Below, in pieces: positions 43,340 to 52,240 of a stretch of 64,000 bases of DNA. The position numbers were made by a program, and so were the translations under genes. The stretch is from JANRIC01 sp033765345 (GTDB taxonomy: Bacteria > Bacteroidota > Bacteroidia > Cytophagales > Microscillaceae): the NCBI GenBank assembly GCA_033765345.1, contig JANRIC010000132.1, positions 1 through 64,000 on the forward strand, read 5' to 3'. The notes beneath the pieces are model-generated. The model saw only the letters and a list, made by a program, of their open reading frames with translations, did no database searches and had not been told where the DNA came from. How positions within the stretch are numbered: the stretch's first letter is position 1; each line of letters starts with the position of its first letter.

Positions 43340-44524
43340 TTAAAAATAACCGGATGATCTTCCCAAGTTGGTTACTACGCAACGGAATCCGATAGAGCTG
43401 GAAGCTGAATCCCAGTGTTGGAAAGTACGAGTACCAGTTTCGCAGTAGTAAGCAATATCTTTCCAGGAACCACCGCGAACAACGCGTCTGTTATTGGGGT
43501 TGCGGTCATTCAATCCATTTTGAGTAATAGGTGGGTTATAAACAGGGTTCATATCCCAAACCACAGGCACAGATGATTCATAATAAGCATCCAACACCCA
43601 TTCGGCCACATTACCTGCCATATCATAAATTCCATAGTCATTAGGGAAGTATTGAGCAACTGGTCCGGTGTAGGCAAAACCATCATCGTAATAGTTACCA
43701 CGACCGGGTTTAAAGTTAGCGAGCATACAACCCAGTGTATTTCTTAAATAAGGGCTTCCCCAGGGATATTTTGCCATATCACGGCCACCACGGGAGGCGT
43801 ATTCCCATTCGGCTTCGGTAGGAAGGCGGAAGCGAGGCGCAGGATATTTTTCTTCTTCAACGTTTCTTTTGTAATAGTTGAGGTGTTCTGTTCTCCACTG
43901 ACAAAAGAAGCGGGCAGCTTGCCAGTCAACTCCTACAACTGGATAATCATCAAAAGCTGGGTGCATGTAATAATACTCCATCAGAGGATCTCCCATGTGG
44001 TGGGCATAATCATAGCGCCAACGAGTAGTATCAGGATACATTTCTTTCATTACCCGGATGGAGTCAGGTCTTACCGGTGTGCCATTCATCATAAACATAC
44101 GGTCAAGTACCTGCTGTACATAATCCTCTGGCAATTCTTCATCATTGGATTGACGACCTTCGGAATAAGCGAGTAATACATCGGTAAATAATCGGTATTG
44201 ATTATTGGTAATCTCAGTTTCATCCATAAAGAAGGCACTAATGGTGATCTGCTTGTTGAAGTTAATCTGAGTAGTAGGCACGTCTTGGTCTGCCTGGCCC
44301 ATATGGAAAGTACCGTTAGGTACCTGAACCATACCCGTGGGGATGTATTGTGCATCATAAGGACGGGTATCATAGTAGGAATTTATTTCACCTGCTGACC
44401 CATCAATTCTATCCGTCAAACTTTCCTCACCACGTTTTCTAAAGAGAAAACAACCTTGCAGTAAGAAGGAAGTCGCTACGAAAGTAATTAATAAAGCTTT
44501 GTAACGAGAATTAACTTTATTCAT
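43340..44524 (-). CDS. gldK: gliding motility / type IX secretion lipoprotein GldK
   Basis: The 394-residue lipoprotein has lipobox Cys25 (FLLQGC) and a formylglycine-generating-enzyme (SUMF1) fold: PNGTFHMGQADQD, FFMDETEITNNQYRLF, RLPTEAEWEYASRGG and RRVVRGGSWKD. In GldK/PorK this fold is structural. GldK forms the outer-membrane-attached periplasmic ring with GldN. The second Met (44524) was chosen because it fits the lipoprotein signal; four extra residues are possible. First gene of gldKLMN. Confidence 0.96.
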   Translation of the reverse strand: MNKVNSRYKALLITFVATSFLLQGCFLFRKRGEESLTDRIDGSAGEINSYYDTRPYDAQYIPTGMVQVPNGTFHMGQADQDVPTTQINFNKQITISAFFMDETEITNNQYRLFTDVLLAYSEGRQSNDEELPEDYVQQVLDRMFMMNGTPVRPDSIRVMKEMYPDTTRWRYDYAHHMGDPLMEYYYMHPAFDDYPVVGVDWQAARFFCQWRTEHLNYYKRNVEEEKYPAPRFRLPTEAEWEYASRGGRDMAKYPWGSPYLRNTLGCMLANFKPGRGNYYDDGFAYTGPVAQYFPNDYGIYDMAGNVAEWVLDAYYESSVPVVWDMNPVYNPPITQNGLNDRNPNNRRVVRGGSWKDIAYYCETGTRTFQHWDSASSSIGFRCVVTNLGRSSGYF

Positions 44525-44657
44525 AACACCAAACAAAATTTATTATTTATTATTTTAGTTTATTTGTTGAATTTTAATTTTCTTAAGAGTTAAGGAATAT
44601 TCAATTATTGTACTGTTCATGCACGATACAAACATCGTACTAAAATAATTACGGTAG

Positions 44658-44690
44658 CAAAATTAGCAAAATATGAATTACCTTTTTCAA
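44658..44690 (-). promoter_or_regulatory. possible promoter of gldKLMN
   Basis: On the minus strand TAATTTTG (44658-44665) is preceded by TTG (44688-44690) with a 22-base spacer, slightly longer than usual. It would give a leader of about 130 bases before gldK. The 229-bp gap has no other feature. Confidence 0.4.
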
Positions 44691-44765
44691 AATTTCGGAA
44701 TATATATGCCTGATTTATTCACTCTCGCAATTATAACGGTTTATTCTATAAATTATTTCAGTTTT

Positions 44766-45761
44766 TTAATATTTAGATCTAGGTGTTCCAATTTTAGCCG
44801 GTAGCAAAGGAAGCGACACGGGTAAATCATAAGAAATAGATATTTCGTGTGAAGTAGGTTGTTTGGCATTCTGCCCAGAAAACACATAATCAAAACTATA
44901 ATTTAGTTTTATGTTGTGTTGTACTTTCTTATTTTTTCTTTTCAGATTTCGGGGAACGTTTACCCCTAAAATTACATTGGCTGATTCTTCATTTCTAAAC
45001 GTGCTTCCTACCCAAAAAGTATCATCATAAGTAAATAGCCCTCCTACATCAAAAGAATATTCAATAAATGCGTCTGTTTTGAATAAAAATGTAGGGGTAA
45101 AAATCAGAGAACGCCTACTTCGGGGAGCAATTTCAAAATTATAGCCTCCAAAGATGTAAATATTATTGGTAAGTGCTTGTTGATTTAATGCATCCCCAAA
45201 ATTGAATTCGGATTTTGCCAAATGGTTTGCACTTATACTGGCAAACATTTTCTCTGAATGATAATATATGCCCACAGCCAAATCAGGTTTTAGTACGGCT
45301 TCGCTGCCGCTGATCTCAAAAGGGTCTCCGTCGTCTCGGAAGCGATATTTGTCAAAATCCACGATTTTGGTATATAATCCGCCTCTTAATCCAAAGGAGA
45401 GTTTGGATTCATCAGATAGAGTAACGTGATAAGCATAGGAAAGTTGCAATTCAACATTATTTAAGGCTCCTATATTATCATTCACTACGTGTAATCCGAT
45501 TCCACTTTTGAATTTGGGCAAAAAGGTATTAAAGCTCAGTACTTGCGTACTGGGTGCGCTGCCGTCGTCAAATGTAGAATTATATCCCGCCCATTGACTG
45601 CGATGTATGAGGGAAAGTTTAGTATTGCCTTCCACTCCGGCAAAAGCTGGGTTGAAATACAACTGATTAAACAGGTATTGGGTAAATTGGGCATCTTGTT
45701 GTGCTCGGGCTAAGGTGAACACAGCGAAGAAAAAGATTAGTGTAAAACAAGTCTTTCTCAT
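44766..45761 (-). CDS. PorP/SprF-family type IX secretion outer-membrane protein
   Basis: The 331-residue protein has a signal peptide (cleavage after TLARA) and begins QQDAQFTQYLFNQLYFNPAF, the hallmark of PorP/SprF proteins, followed by beta-barrel-like strands. PorP-type proteins bind the outer membrane and anchor T9SS substrates or the PorKN ring. Its place directly upstream of gldKLMN supports a T9SS role. Several paralogues exist in most gliding bacteroidetes, so the exact partner is uncertain. Confidence 0.9.
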   Translation of the reverse strand: MRKTCFTLIFFFAVFTLARAQQDAQFTQYLFNQLYFNPAFAGVEGNTKLSLIHRSQWAGYNSTFDDGSAPSTQVLSFNTFLPKFKSGIGLHVVNDNIGALNNVELQLSYAYHVTLSDESKLSFGLRGGLYTKIVDFDKYRFRDDGDPFEISGSEAVLKPDLAVGIYYHSEKMFASISANHLAKSEFNFGDALNQQALTNNIYIFGGYNFEIAPRSRRSLIFTPTFLFKTDAFIEYSFDVGGLFTYDDTFWVGSTFRNEESANVILGVNVPRNLKRKNKKVQHNIKLNYSFDYVFSGQNAKQPTSHEISISYDLPVSLPLLPAKIGTPRSKY

Positions 45762-45850
45762 GGGCGAAATTATTCTTGATTAAAAAACAGATGTTTGAAA
45801 AATTAAATCTATAACATCAAAATATCTGTTTTAAGTTTTGTGCATACAAT

Positions 45851-46639
45851 TTATTTGACTTTATTCGCTAATTTTATGTAATTTTCTAATGCTCCAGTCA
45901 TTGAAGGGGCATTGGGCATGGGTGCTTCGATATCGAGTATCAAACCGGCATCTCTTACTGCTTTGGCAGTGGTCGGGCCGAATGCTGCGATACGGGTTGC
46001 ATTTTGCTTAAAATCCGGAAAATTCTCAAATAAAGAGCTAATACCAGAGGGGCTATAAAAAGCCAAAATGTCATAATTTACATCAGACAAATCAGATAGA
46101 TCACTGGCTACTGTCTTGTAAATAATCATTTCGGTACAATGATAGCTGCTATCGTGCATAAAACCTGGTAAATCCTCTTTTCGGATATTTGAACAAGGGA
46201 ACAGATACTTTTCGTCCTTATGTTTTTTGATATAAGGAAACAAGTCTTTGACTGTTTTTTCTCCTGTAAATATCTTTCTTTTCCTTACTACAATGAACTT
46301 TTGCAGATAATTAGCGGTCTGATCGGAAACACAAAAATATTTCATATCAATCGGCACTTCAATTTTATTATCCTTACACAATTCAAAAAAATGCTTTACT
46401 GCATTTCTGCTGGTAAAAATTACAGCCGTATGGTCTAAAATATTGATCTTTTGTTTGCGAAAATCCCGAGAATTAATCGGTTCAATTTGAATAAACGGCC
46501 TAAAATCAATCTTAATGCTATATTTTTTGGCCAGTTCCTCATAAGGAGAGTTAGGAGTACTAGGTTTGGGCTGTGATACTAATATGCTAGATACTTTTTT
46601 TAGTCTCTTGCGATCAATTTGCATATGTGTTTCACTCAT
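45851..46639 (-). CDS. hemD: uroporphyrinogen-III synthase
   Basis: The 262-residue product matches HemD in a bacteroidete form: SSILVSQPKPSTPNSPYEELA at the N-terminus (in pieces of the two-domain fold), HTAVIFTSRNAVKHFFE, DILAFYSPSGISSLFENF and RIAAFGPTTAKAVRDAGL. HemD closes hydroxymethylbilane to uroporphyrinogen III in haem and sirohaem synthesis. The DUF4271 gene lies upstream (35-base gap) and PorP downstream, a neighbourhood common in this phylum. Confidence 0.9.
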   Translation of the reverse strand: MSETHMQIDRKRLKKVSSILVSQPKPSTPNSPYEELAKKYSIKIDFRPFIQIEPINSRDFRKQKINILDHTAVIFTSRNAVKHFFELCKDNKIEVPIDMKYFCVSDQTANYLQKFIVVRKRKIFTGEKTVKDLFPYIKKHKDEKYLFPCSNIRKEDLPGFMHDSSYHCTEMIIYKTVASDLSDLSDVNYDILAFYSPSGISSLFENFPDFKQNATRIAAFGPTTAKAVRDAGLILDIEAPMPNAPSMTGALENYIKLANKVK

Positions 46640-46674
46640 ATAAAATTGAAGATAAGGTGTTTTGGGTTAACAAA

Positions 46675-47838
46675 TCAGATGAAGAGCAGGAACTTCATAC
46701 CTACCATAAGTGGTACTAGTTCGGTAATGCAAAGGTAATAAAATAAATAGAGACTTTTATAACGGATTTGCTTTAATACATAAAAACTTACTAAAAAAGC
46801 TTGTATAATATGAAAAAACAATACGGAAAGCCCTAAGGCTGTATGAAAGTTTTGGGCGGCGAAAGAAATATTTAAAAAGATCAATATAATCGCCAAAAAA
46901 CCATAAAAAAGCCCTGACAAACGAAAGTATTCAAAAAAGTGAACCTGAATCACACCTTTATCTATATTGAGGATGATGCCAAGAAAACTAAGTATCAGAT
47001 ATTTCAAAGCGATCAAAAGTATAATCCAAAGAAAGCTTTGCAAATAACTTGAATAACCCAATAATAAATTGTATTCTTCGGGTATCGATGGGTTATTTCT
47101 CCATAAAACCTCAAATACAAATGCCAATAAAAGTGCCTGCCCACCCAATAAAAGAAGACTAGTTCCACTTAGGGATTTGCTGATAAGGCTTGGGTCAATG
47201 TGTGATACACGAGAAAGACTACTTCGCCAATCAAAATAGCCCTTTAATGCTCGAGGCTGATAATTAAATATGCTGGTATAAAACAAGCCCAAGAGCAACA
47301 TTTGTAGCGTAATAAAATATTTAAATACTGAGCTTCTGGCTGTTTTGGGGAAAGATACCTGTGAGGGATTGTATTCCTGAATTTTGCTCAAGGTTTCTTT
47401 GGGATAGCCGATAAATAAAGCCGGTAGAGGAAGTCGTGGAAGTTTATCATAAACTGTAAAAAAAATCTGATCTCCGGAATAAATTTCCCGGAGGCTATCG
47501 ACTTTCAGAGATTGCCAGCCTTCCCGATTGATTTGTTTACAGAGATTATTATTGATCATTAGATAGATGCCTTCATAGGCATAAAATACGACTTCAAAGC
47601 CTTCGAAACGCTTCAAATCCAGCCAAAAACTCATTGTTTTGGAGTTTTTGTGGCGGTTCTCGATGTAGGGCACGTGCGCTCCATAATTTTCATCATATAC
47701 CTGCCAATCGTCCGACAGGGGGTATACCTGATAATGTTGGTCAGAATAAATGATTTTTTTTTCCTGGGCTAAAAGGATTTGTAAACAATCGAGCAACAGA
47801 AATAAAAAAGTAAGATATTTCCACTTATTTAATAGCAT
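46675..47838 (-). CDS. DUF4271 membrane protein
   Basis: The 387-residue protein has a signal peptide, a soluble N-terminal domain of about 150 residues and then six or seven membrane segments. The C-terminal part, ending in LYLFYYLCITELVPLMVGMK, matches the DUF4271 family, which is commonly encoded next to hemD in Bacteroidota. The function is unknown; an envelope or T9SS-related role has not been shown. Confidence 0.8.
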   Translation of the reverse strand: MLLNKWKYLTFLFLLLDCLQILLAQEKKIIYSDQHYQVYPLSDDWQVYDENYGAHVPYIENRHKNSKTMSFWLDLKRFEGFEVVFYAYEGIYLMINNNLCKQINREGWQSLKVDSLREIYSGDQIFFTVYDKLPRLPLPALFIGYPKETLSKIQEYNPSQVSFPKTARSSVFKYFITLQMLLLGLFYTSIFNYQPRALKGYFDWRSSLSRVSHIDPSLISKSLSGTSLLLLGGQALLLAFVFEVLWRNNPSIPEEYNLLLGYSSYLQSFLWIILLIALKYLILSFLGIILNIDKGVIQVHFFEYFRLSGLFYGFLAIILIFLNISFAAQNFHTALGLSVLFFHIIQAFLVSFYVLKQIRYKSLYLFYYLCITELVPLMVGMKFLLFI

Positions 47839-47949
47839 TTTTCAAAAATAAATGAATTTCAATAAATTGTCAATGAGCAAATATTTATCAGCGTATTGGA
47901 TAGGCGCTTATCACTATTTAAGACTTTTATAAAATCGCTTTGAATAGGA

Positions 47950-49692
47950 TCAAAATCTGCTGATTAAGCCAAAATGCACCTTTGAACGTCCAAAGTTGAA
48001 TTCTTGTGTATTGCTTTTGCCCAAGGCATACACCAGATTAAAAATCCCGGCTTTTATCGAGAAACTGACGCCTAAACCCACACCCAAAGGATAATCTACC
48101 TGAATATCCCCGATCAAATCTCTTTGTAAAAAACCCTGATCATAAAACAAAAAGAAATAAGATTCTTTATCTATAAACCAGCGGCTCTCAAGGGTAGCAA
48201 GTGTAAAGGTAGAGGCAAAAAAACTATTTTCATTATGCCCTCTTAAAGATTTGATTCCTCCGAGGCGGTACAGTTCGTTTAAAAACAAATTTTTATTAAA
48301 AATCCTAGCAGCCCTAATTTTGGTCAAAATTACAAATCTTCGTCCAATTGGAAAATATTTTTCAAAAGAACCCTCCAAAAGTACTTGTGTGGTTTTGAGT
48401 GTTATGCCTTCGTAGAGGCTATCGGCTACAAATGGATTGGGGATAATATTTTTTGTACCAATATTAAGTGAAAGGTCAACACGTATTCCCTTTGAAGGAT
48501 AAAAAATATCATCTAGGTTATTCCATTGATAGGTCAATCCATAGGAGAAAAAATTTATCTCAGATACTTCGGGCAAGCTGTTGAATTCACGGAATAGATT
48601 TTCACTCCCTAAGGTCGATCTACGGCTGGTAAAATTAAGGCTGAACTTACCGGAATCAAACAAATTGTACCATATATTCAAGCTTATTTTACGGTTCAAA
48701 AAGCTTGAATCTTGCCTAAGCAGATAAAAATCAAAGGAAAAATCCAGCTTACTCCCTAAAATAACTGGATGTAAATAATGCAGGTCAAGCAATTGTGATT
48801 GGCTCTGGAGTCGCTGCCATTGAATGTGTAGATTTTTGCCGGAAGCGAAAAGGTTTTTCAAATCCAGATTAAACTCTCCGGTGATGAGGGTTTTACCCTG
48901 GCTCTCATTGGGAAATATACCGAGAATCCCATCAATTTGGTTGGATTTTTTACGATTGAGGTTTAGTTTGACGTAGGCCAGTTCGCCTTTGAATACTACT
49001 GAGGGCGGCTCATTGAGCTGTAAGTAGGGCAAACGGCTAAGAATACGGTTGGCTTGCTCCACCTTTTGCTGACCAAATAATTGCCCATTTTTCATATTGA
49101 GCATTCTCAGCAAGAAGTTTTTACGCAAACGGGCATTCCCTTCTAGAATAAGTGTATCCAATAAAATTTCTTTCCCAGGATCATAGTTTAACACAGCACT
49201 GACTTTGTTTCCCTGAAAACGAATAGAGTCCAGGCGAATACTTGCAAAGGGAAGCCCATGGTTTTCGGAATAATCCAGGATTTTATCTTTCATATCCAGC
49301 CAATCTTGAAATATAAATGGTTGTTGGGAATAATTTTTTTCCTTAAACCCAATCTCTGCGCTTAGGGCAGGGCTTAGGTTTCCTTGTTTGAGATTTTCCC
49401 AATAGTATCGTTCTCCCAGCCGGATTTGTGCGATAAGCGAATCGCTGTGGAGGTAGATTTGTTCTGCTGTGGCTTGCCAATAAGCCTGATTTTGTAGGGT
49501 TTGCAAAAAATTATTTAGCTCTTGGACAGCCGCCAAAGAATCGGTGTGATTTTTCTGATAGCTAAATTTTCTAAGGATGATTTCATCTTTTTGGTCTAAA
49601 AATACACATTGCAAAGAATATTTTTTAGATTGGGCGATGGGATGCCCCAGACCAAGGATCAAAAGCCCAAATAAACAAAATTTAAATTTCAT
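47950..49692 (-). CDS. BamA/TamA-family outer-membrane protein
   Basis: The roughly 580-residue protein has a signal peptide (MKFKFCLFGLLILGLGHPIA), POTRA-like repeats (for example DTLILEGNARLRKNFLLRML) and a C-terminal 16-strand-type barrel with LYRLGGIKSLRGHNENSFFA, the conserved lid-lock RGH-type motif. It belongs to the Omp85 superfamily. With only one or two POTRA domains visible it is more TamA-like than BamA. The ATG at 49692 gives the best signal peptide; another ATG lies at 49707. It is divergent from hemW by only 24-39 bases. Confidence 0.82.
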   Translation of the reverse strand: MKFKFCLFGLLILGLGHPIAQSKKYSLQCVFLDQKDEIILRKFSYQKNHTDSLAAVQELNNFLQTLQNQAYWQATAEQIYLHSDSLIAQIRLGERYYWENLKQGNLSPALSAEIGFKEKNYSQQPFIFQDWLDMKDKILDYSENHGLPFASIRLDSIRFQGNKVSAVLNYDPGKEILLDTLILEGNARLRKNFLLRMLNMKNGQLFGQQKVEQANRILSRLPYLQLNEPPSVVFKGELAYVKLNLNRKKSNQIDGILGIFPNESQGKTLITGEFNLDLKNLFASGKNLHIQWQRLQSQSQLLDLHYLHPVILGSKLDFSFDFYLLRQDSSFLNRKISLNIWYNLFDSGKFSLNFTSRRSTLGSENLFREFNSLPEVSEINFFSYGLTYQWNNLDDIFYPSKGIRVDLSLNIGTKNIIPNPFVADSLYEGITLKTTQVLLEGSFEKYFPIGRRFVILTKIRAARIFNKNLFLNELYRLGGIKSLRGHNENSFFASTFTLATLESRWFIDKESYFFLFYDQGFLQRDLIGDIQVDYPLGVGLGVSFSIKAGIFNLVYALGKSNTQEFNFGRSKVHFGLISRF

Positions 49693-49731
49693 TCTAATAT
49701 TCTTCATTTCCTGAAATCAAAAAATACGACT

Positions 49732-50862
49732 TTGGCAAGTTTATACATTCATATACCATTTTGCAAGCAAGCGTGTTATTACTGTGATTTTCATTTTAGT
49801 ACCAATTTATCTTTAAAAGCCCAGGTCATAGAAGCGATCTGTGCTGAGATTGATCTGCAAAAAGATTATTTACCCAAAGTTCCTTTAAACAGTGTGTATT
49901 TTGGCGGAGGAACGCCTTCTTTACTTCAAGAAGCAGAGCTATCCGCATTATTTACGCAAATTCATCGCCACTTTTCATTAAAACCTCAGGTAGAAATCAC
50001 GCTGGAATGCAACCCAGATGATTTGAACCGGGAGCAACTCAGTATGCTTAAAAGACAAGGAATCAATCGGTTGAGCGTAGGTGTACAATCATTTCATGCT
50101 GAACACCTCAAATATCTGAATCGTGCCCACGACAGTAAAAAAGCTTATGAGGCGATACAACTGGCTCAAGACATAGGTTTCGAGAATCTTAGCCTGGATT
50201 TGATTTATGGTATTCCTGCTGAGGGGCATCAAATCCTGGAAGAAGACCTGAAAAAAGTTGGCTCGCTTAATCCACCTCATATTTCTGCCTATTGCCTTAC
50301 GATTGAGGAAAAAACAGTTTTTGGAAACTGGTTGAAAAAGAATAAGATCAAGCAGGTTGAAGATGAATTTGCTGCACAACAATTTGAAATCCTATTAAAC
50401 TTTTTGGAAAGCAGTCTGTTTGAACAATATGAAATTTCCAATTTTGCACGTAACCAACAATACTCCCAACACAATTGCAATTATTGGATTCAAGAAAGCT
50501 ATTTGGGAGTAGGACCGGGAGCGCATTCTTATAATCAATATTCCAGACAATACAATATCACAAACAATACCTATTATATAAGGTCAATCAACAATCGGGA
50601 AATCCCTTGTACCCTGGAGATTTTAACCCGAGAAAACCAGATCAACGAATACCTGATGACCAGTCTTCGGACAATTTGGGGTACAGATTTGAGGTATTTG
50701 GCAAACAAATTTGACTTGGAATTAATACTACAGAAAAAAACAATTCTGGAACGATATATGCAGTTTGGCCTAATACAAATTGAGGATAATAAACTAAGCT
50801 TAACCCGAAAAGGTAAGTTGCTGGCGGACGAAATCATTCGGGAGCTTTTTGTTAGTGAATGA
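49732..50862 (+). CDS. hemW: radical SAM haem chaperone HemW
   Basis: The 376-residue protein has the radical-SAM cluster motif C11-x3-C15-x2-C18 in HIPFCKQACYYCDFHFST and the GGGTPSLL and VGVQSF motifs of HemW/HemN-like proteins. The C3 spacing, with no fourth Cys in the CxxxCxxCxC pattern of true HemN, points to HemW, which delivers haem, rather than coproporphyrinogen dehydrogenase. It begins with TTG; the alignment MASLYIHIPFC to other HemW proteins supports that codon. A cyclase gene follows after three bases. Confidence 0.92.
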   Translation: MASLYIHIPFCKQACYYCDFHFSTNLSLKAQVIEAICAEIDLQKDYLPKVPLNSVYFGGGTPSLLQEAELSALFTQIHRHFSLKPQVEITLECNPDDLNREQLSMLKRQGINRLSVGVQSFHAEHLKYLNRAHDSKKAYEAIQLAQDIGFENLSLDLIYGIPAEGHQILEEDLKKVGSLNPPHISAYCLTIEEKTVFGNWLKKNKIKQVEDEFAAQQFEILLNFLESSLFEQYEISNFARNQQYSQHNCNYWIQESYLGVGPGAHSYNQYSRQYNITNNTYYIRSINNREIPCTLEILTRENQINEYLMTSLRTIWGTDLRYLANKFDLELILQKKTILERYMQFGLIQIEDNKLSLTRKGKLLADEIIRELFVSE

Positions 50863-50865
50863 ATT

Positions 50866-51630
50866 ATGATCTCATTAATGAACTTTGAGTACAAAAAACG
50901 ACTTTTTGCCTTCAACCCACAAGAAGCTCTGGACATTTCTCTTCCCCTAAAAAACGGTAAGAATAATGTAAATTGTTATTTTGCTGATGAGGTAAGCTTT
51001 GATACCATCCGAATGGGCAGTTTTGTCGGAAGTGTCGCTGAAGGAGGTCCTTGTAACTACCAAAAAATTTCTTTAAGCCCTCATGGCAATGGTACGCATA
51101 CGGAGTGCTTCGGTCATATCAGCTCAGAATCTTCAGCAAACCTCTATGCGTGTTTGAAGAGGTATTTGTTTTTTGCTCAGTTGGTGAGTCTGCCCATTCG
51201 TCAAGTAAACGCTCAATCCATCATCTTGTGGGAAGACTTAAGCGAGAGAATTGATGCGGATTTTATACCCGAAGCATTGATCATTAGGACATTGCCGAAT
51301 GATTTAGATAAAAAAACCCGGCAATATTCTGGTACAAATCCTCCTTTTTTGGATTCAAAAATCGGTCATTATCTGGCACAGAAAGGGATTTTACATCTTT
51401 TGGTAGATTTGCCTTCTGTGGATCCAGAAGTAGATGGAGGCTTGTTAGAAACGCATAGATATTTTTGGCAGTATCCTGACAATATTCGTTCAGAGGCGAC
51501 CATTAGCGAATTGATCTATGTAGAGGCTGCCATTCCTGATGATTTTTACGTATTAAATATTCAGGTTACAAGTTTATATACAGATGCAAGTCCAAGTAAA
51601 CCGATATTGTATTCATTGAAAAGATTTTAG
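50866..51630 (+). CDS. cyclase / kynurenine-formamidase-like metal hydrolase
   Basis: The 254-residue protein carries the cyclase-family metal motif around residues 73-84, HGNGTHTECFGH, with H73, H78, E80 and H84; the usual Asp in HxGTHxD is Glu here. VDLPSVDPEVDGG is another family block. Members hydrolyse N-formyl-kynurenine or related amides, but the substrate here is unknown and no tryptophan catabolism gene is near. It is co-directional with hemW, three bases apart. Another Met at 50878 may be the true start. Confidence 0.82.
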   Translation: MISLMNFEYKKRLFAFNPQEALDISLPLKNGKNNVNCYFADEVSFDTIRMGSFVGSVAEGGPCNYQKISLSPHGNGTHTECFGHISSESSANLYACLKRYLFFAQLVSLPIRQVNAQSIILWEDLSERIDADFIPEALIIRTLPNDLDKKTRQYSGTNPPFLDSKIGHYLAQKGILHLLVDLPSVDPEVDGGLLETHRYFWQYPDNIRSEATISELIYVEAAIPDDFYVLNIQVTSLYTDASPSKPILYSLKRF

Positions 51631-51702
51631 GGTATTTTCAGGGGTAATTATAGAATTTTCTTAAAATATTTCAAAACAAGTGGTCGAGTTCGGCCAAATT
51701 TT

Positions 51703-51710
51703 TATATTTG
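51703..51710 (+). promoter_or_regulatory. -7 promoter box before the 136-residue gene
   Basis: TATATTTG matches TAnnTTTG. Transcription would start near 51716, leaving a leader of only about 5 to 25 bases depending on the start codon. No clear -33 TTG is present. Confidence 0.5.
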
Positions 51711-51721
51711 TAAGTAATACC

Positions 51722-52132
51722 ATGATAAAATTTATCACTATGGCAAGTGAAATCAAACCAATGACAAGTGAGGAGAAGAAAGCGATATTGTTGTTGAAAT
51801 CCGTAATTTTTCATTATCACGGATTGGATAATGAAGAAAAAGAAATTTTGGACAATACTGCCCGAAAATTCGATGCCTGGGAAGAATTAAAGTGGGCAAA
51901 TGATTTTATTGCATTGGATTATTATACTGCTTTTGAGCGAGCCAGAGAGTATCTAAATGAAGTGGTGGGCAATCTGGATAAAGATACCCGGCTGGCTTAT
52001 CTGGGTATGGTCTGGGAGGCCAATAATGCTAAAGGGTATGTCACTGAGATGGAAGCTACCGCTATGCTTAAACTAGCAAAGGATTGGCACGTCCAAAAAG
52101 AATTGATGATGCTGGTGCGTAAAAAAAACTAG
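51722..52132 (+). CDS. hypothetical acidic helical protein
   Basis: The product of 130-136 residues is predominantly helical and soluble, rich in Glu, Lys, Ala and Trp/Tyr. Segments such as KKAILLLKSVIFHYHGLDNEEKEIL and EMEATAMLKLAKDWHVQKEL hint at a TerB-like or other all-helical fold, but no motif supports a function. Starts at 51722 (ATG) or 51740 (ATG, MASEIK) are both possible; the promoter box at 51703 allows either. It is followed by a terminator. Confidence 0.65.
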   Translation: MIKFITMASEIKPMTSEEKKAILLLKSVIFHYHGLDNEEKEILDNTARKFDAWEELKWANDFIALDYYTAFERAREYLNEVVGNLDKDTRLAYLGMVWEANNAKGYVTEMEATAMLKLAKDWHVQKELMMLVRKKN

Positions 52133-52145
52133 CCGCTTATCTATA

Positions 52146-52179
52146 AAAAAGGAATGCTTGTAGGGATACATTCCTTTTT
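52146..52179. terminator. bidirectional terminator between the hypothetical gene and serS
   Basis: Eleven-base arms AAAAAGGAATG (52146-52156) and CATTCCTTTTT (52169-52179) pair perfectly with a 12-base loop and carry T-runs on both strands. Genes converge on it from both sides. Confidence 0.85.
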
Positions 52180-52240
52180 CATATAAGCTTTGGGATTTAT
52201 TTTTTAATCTTTTTCTTTTTTCTGAACCTTCCCCCCTGAA

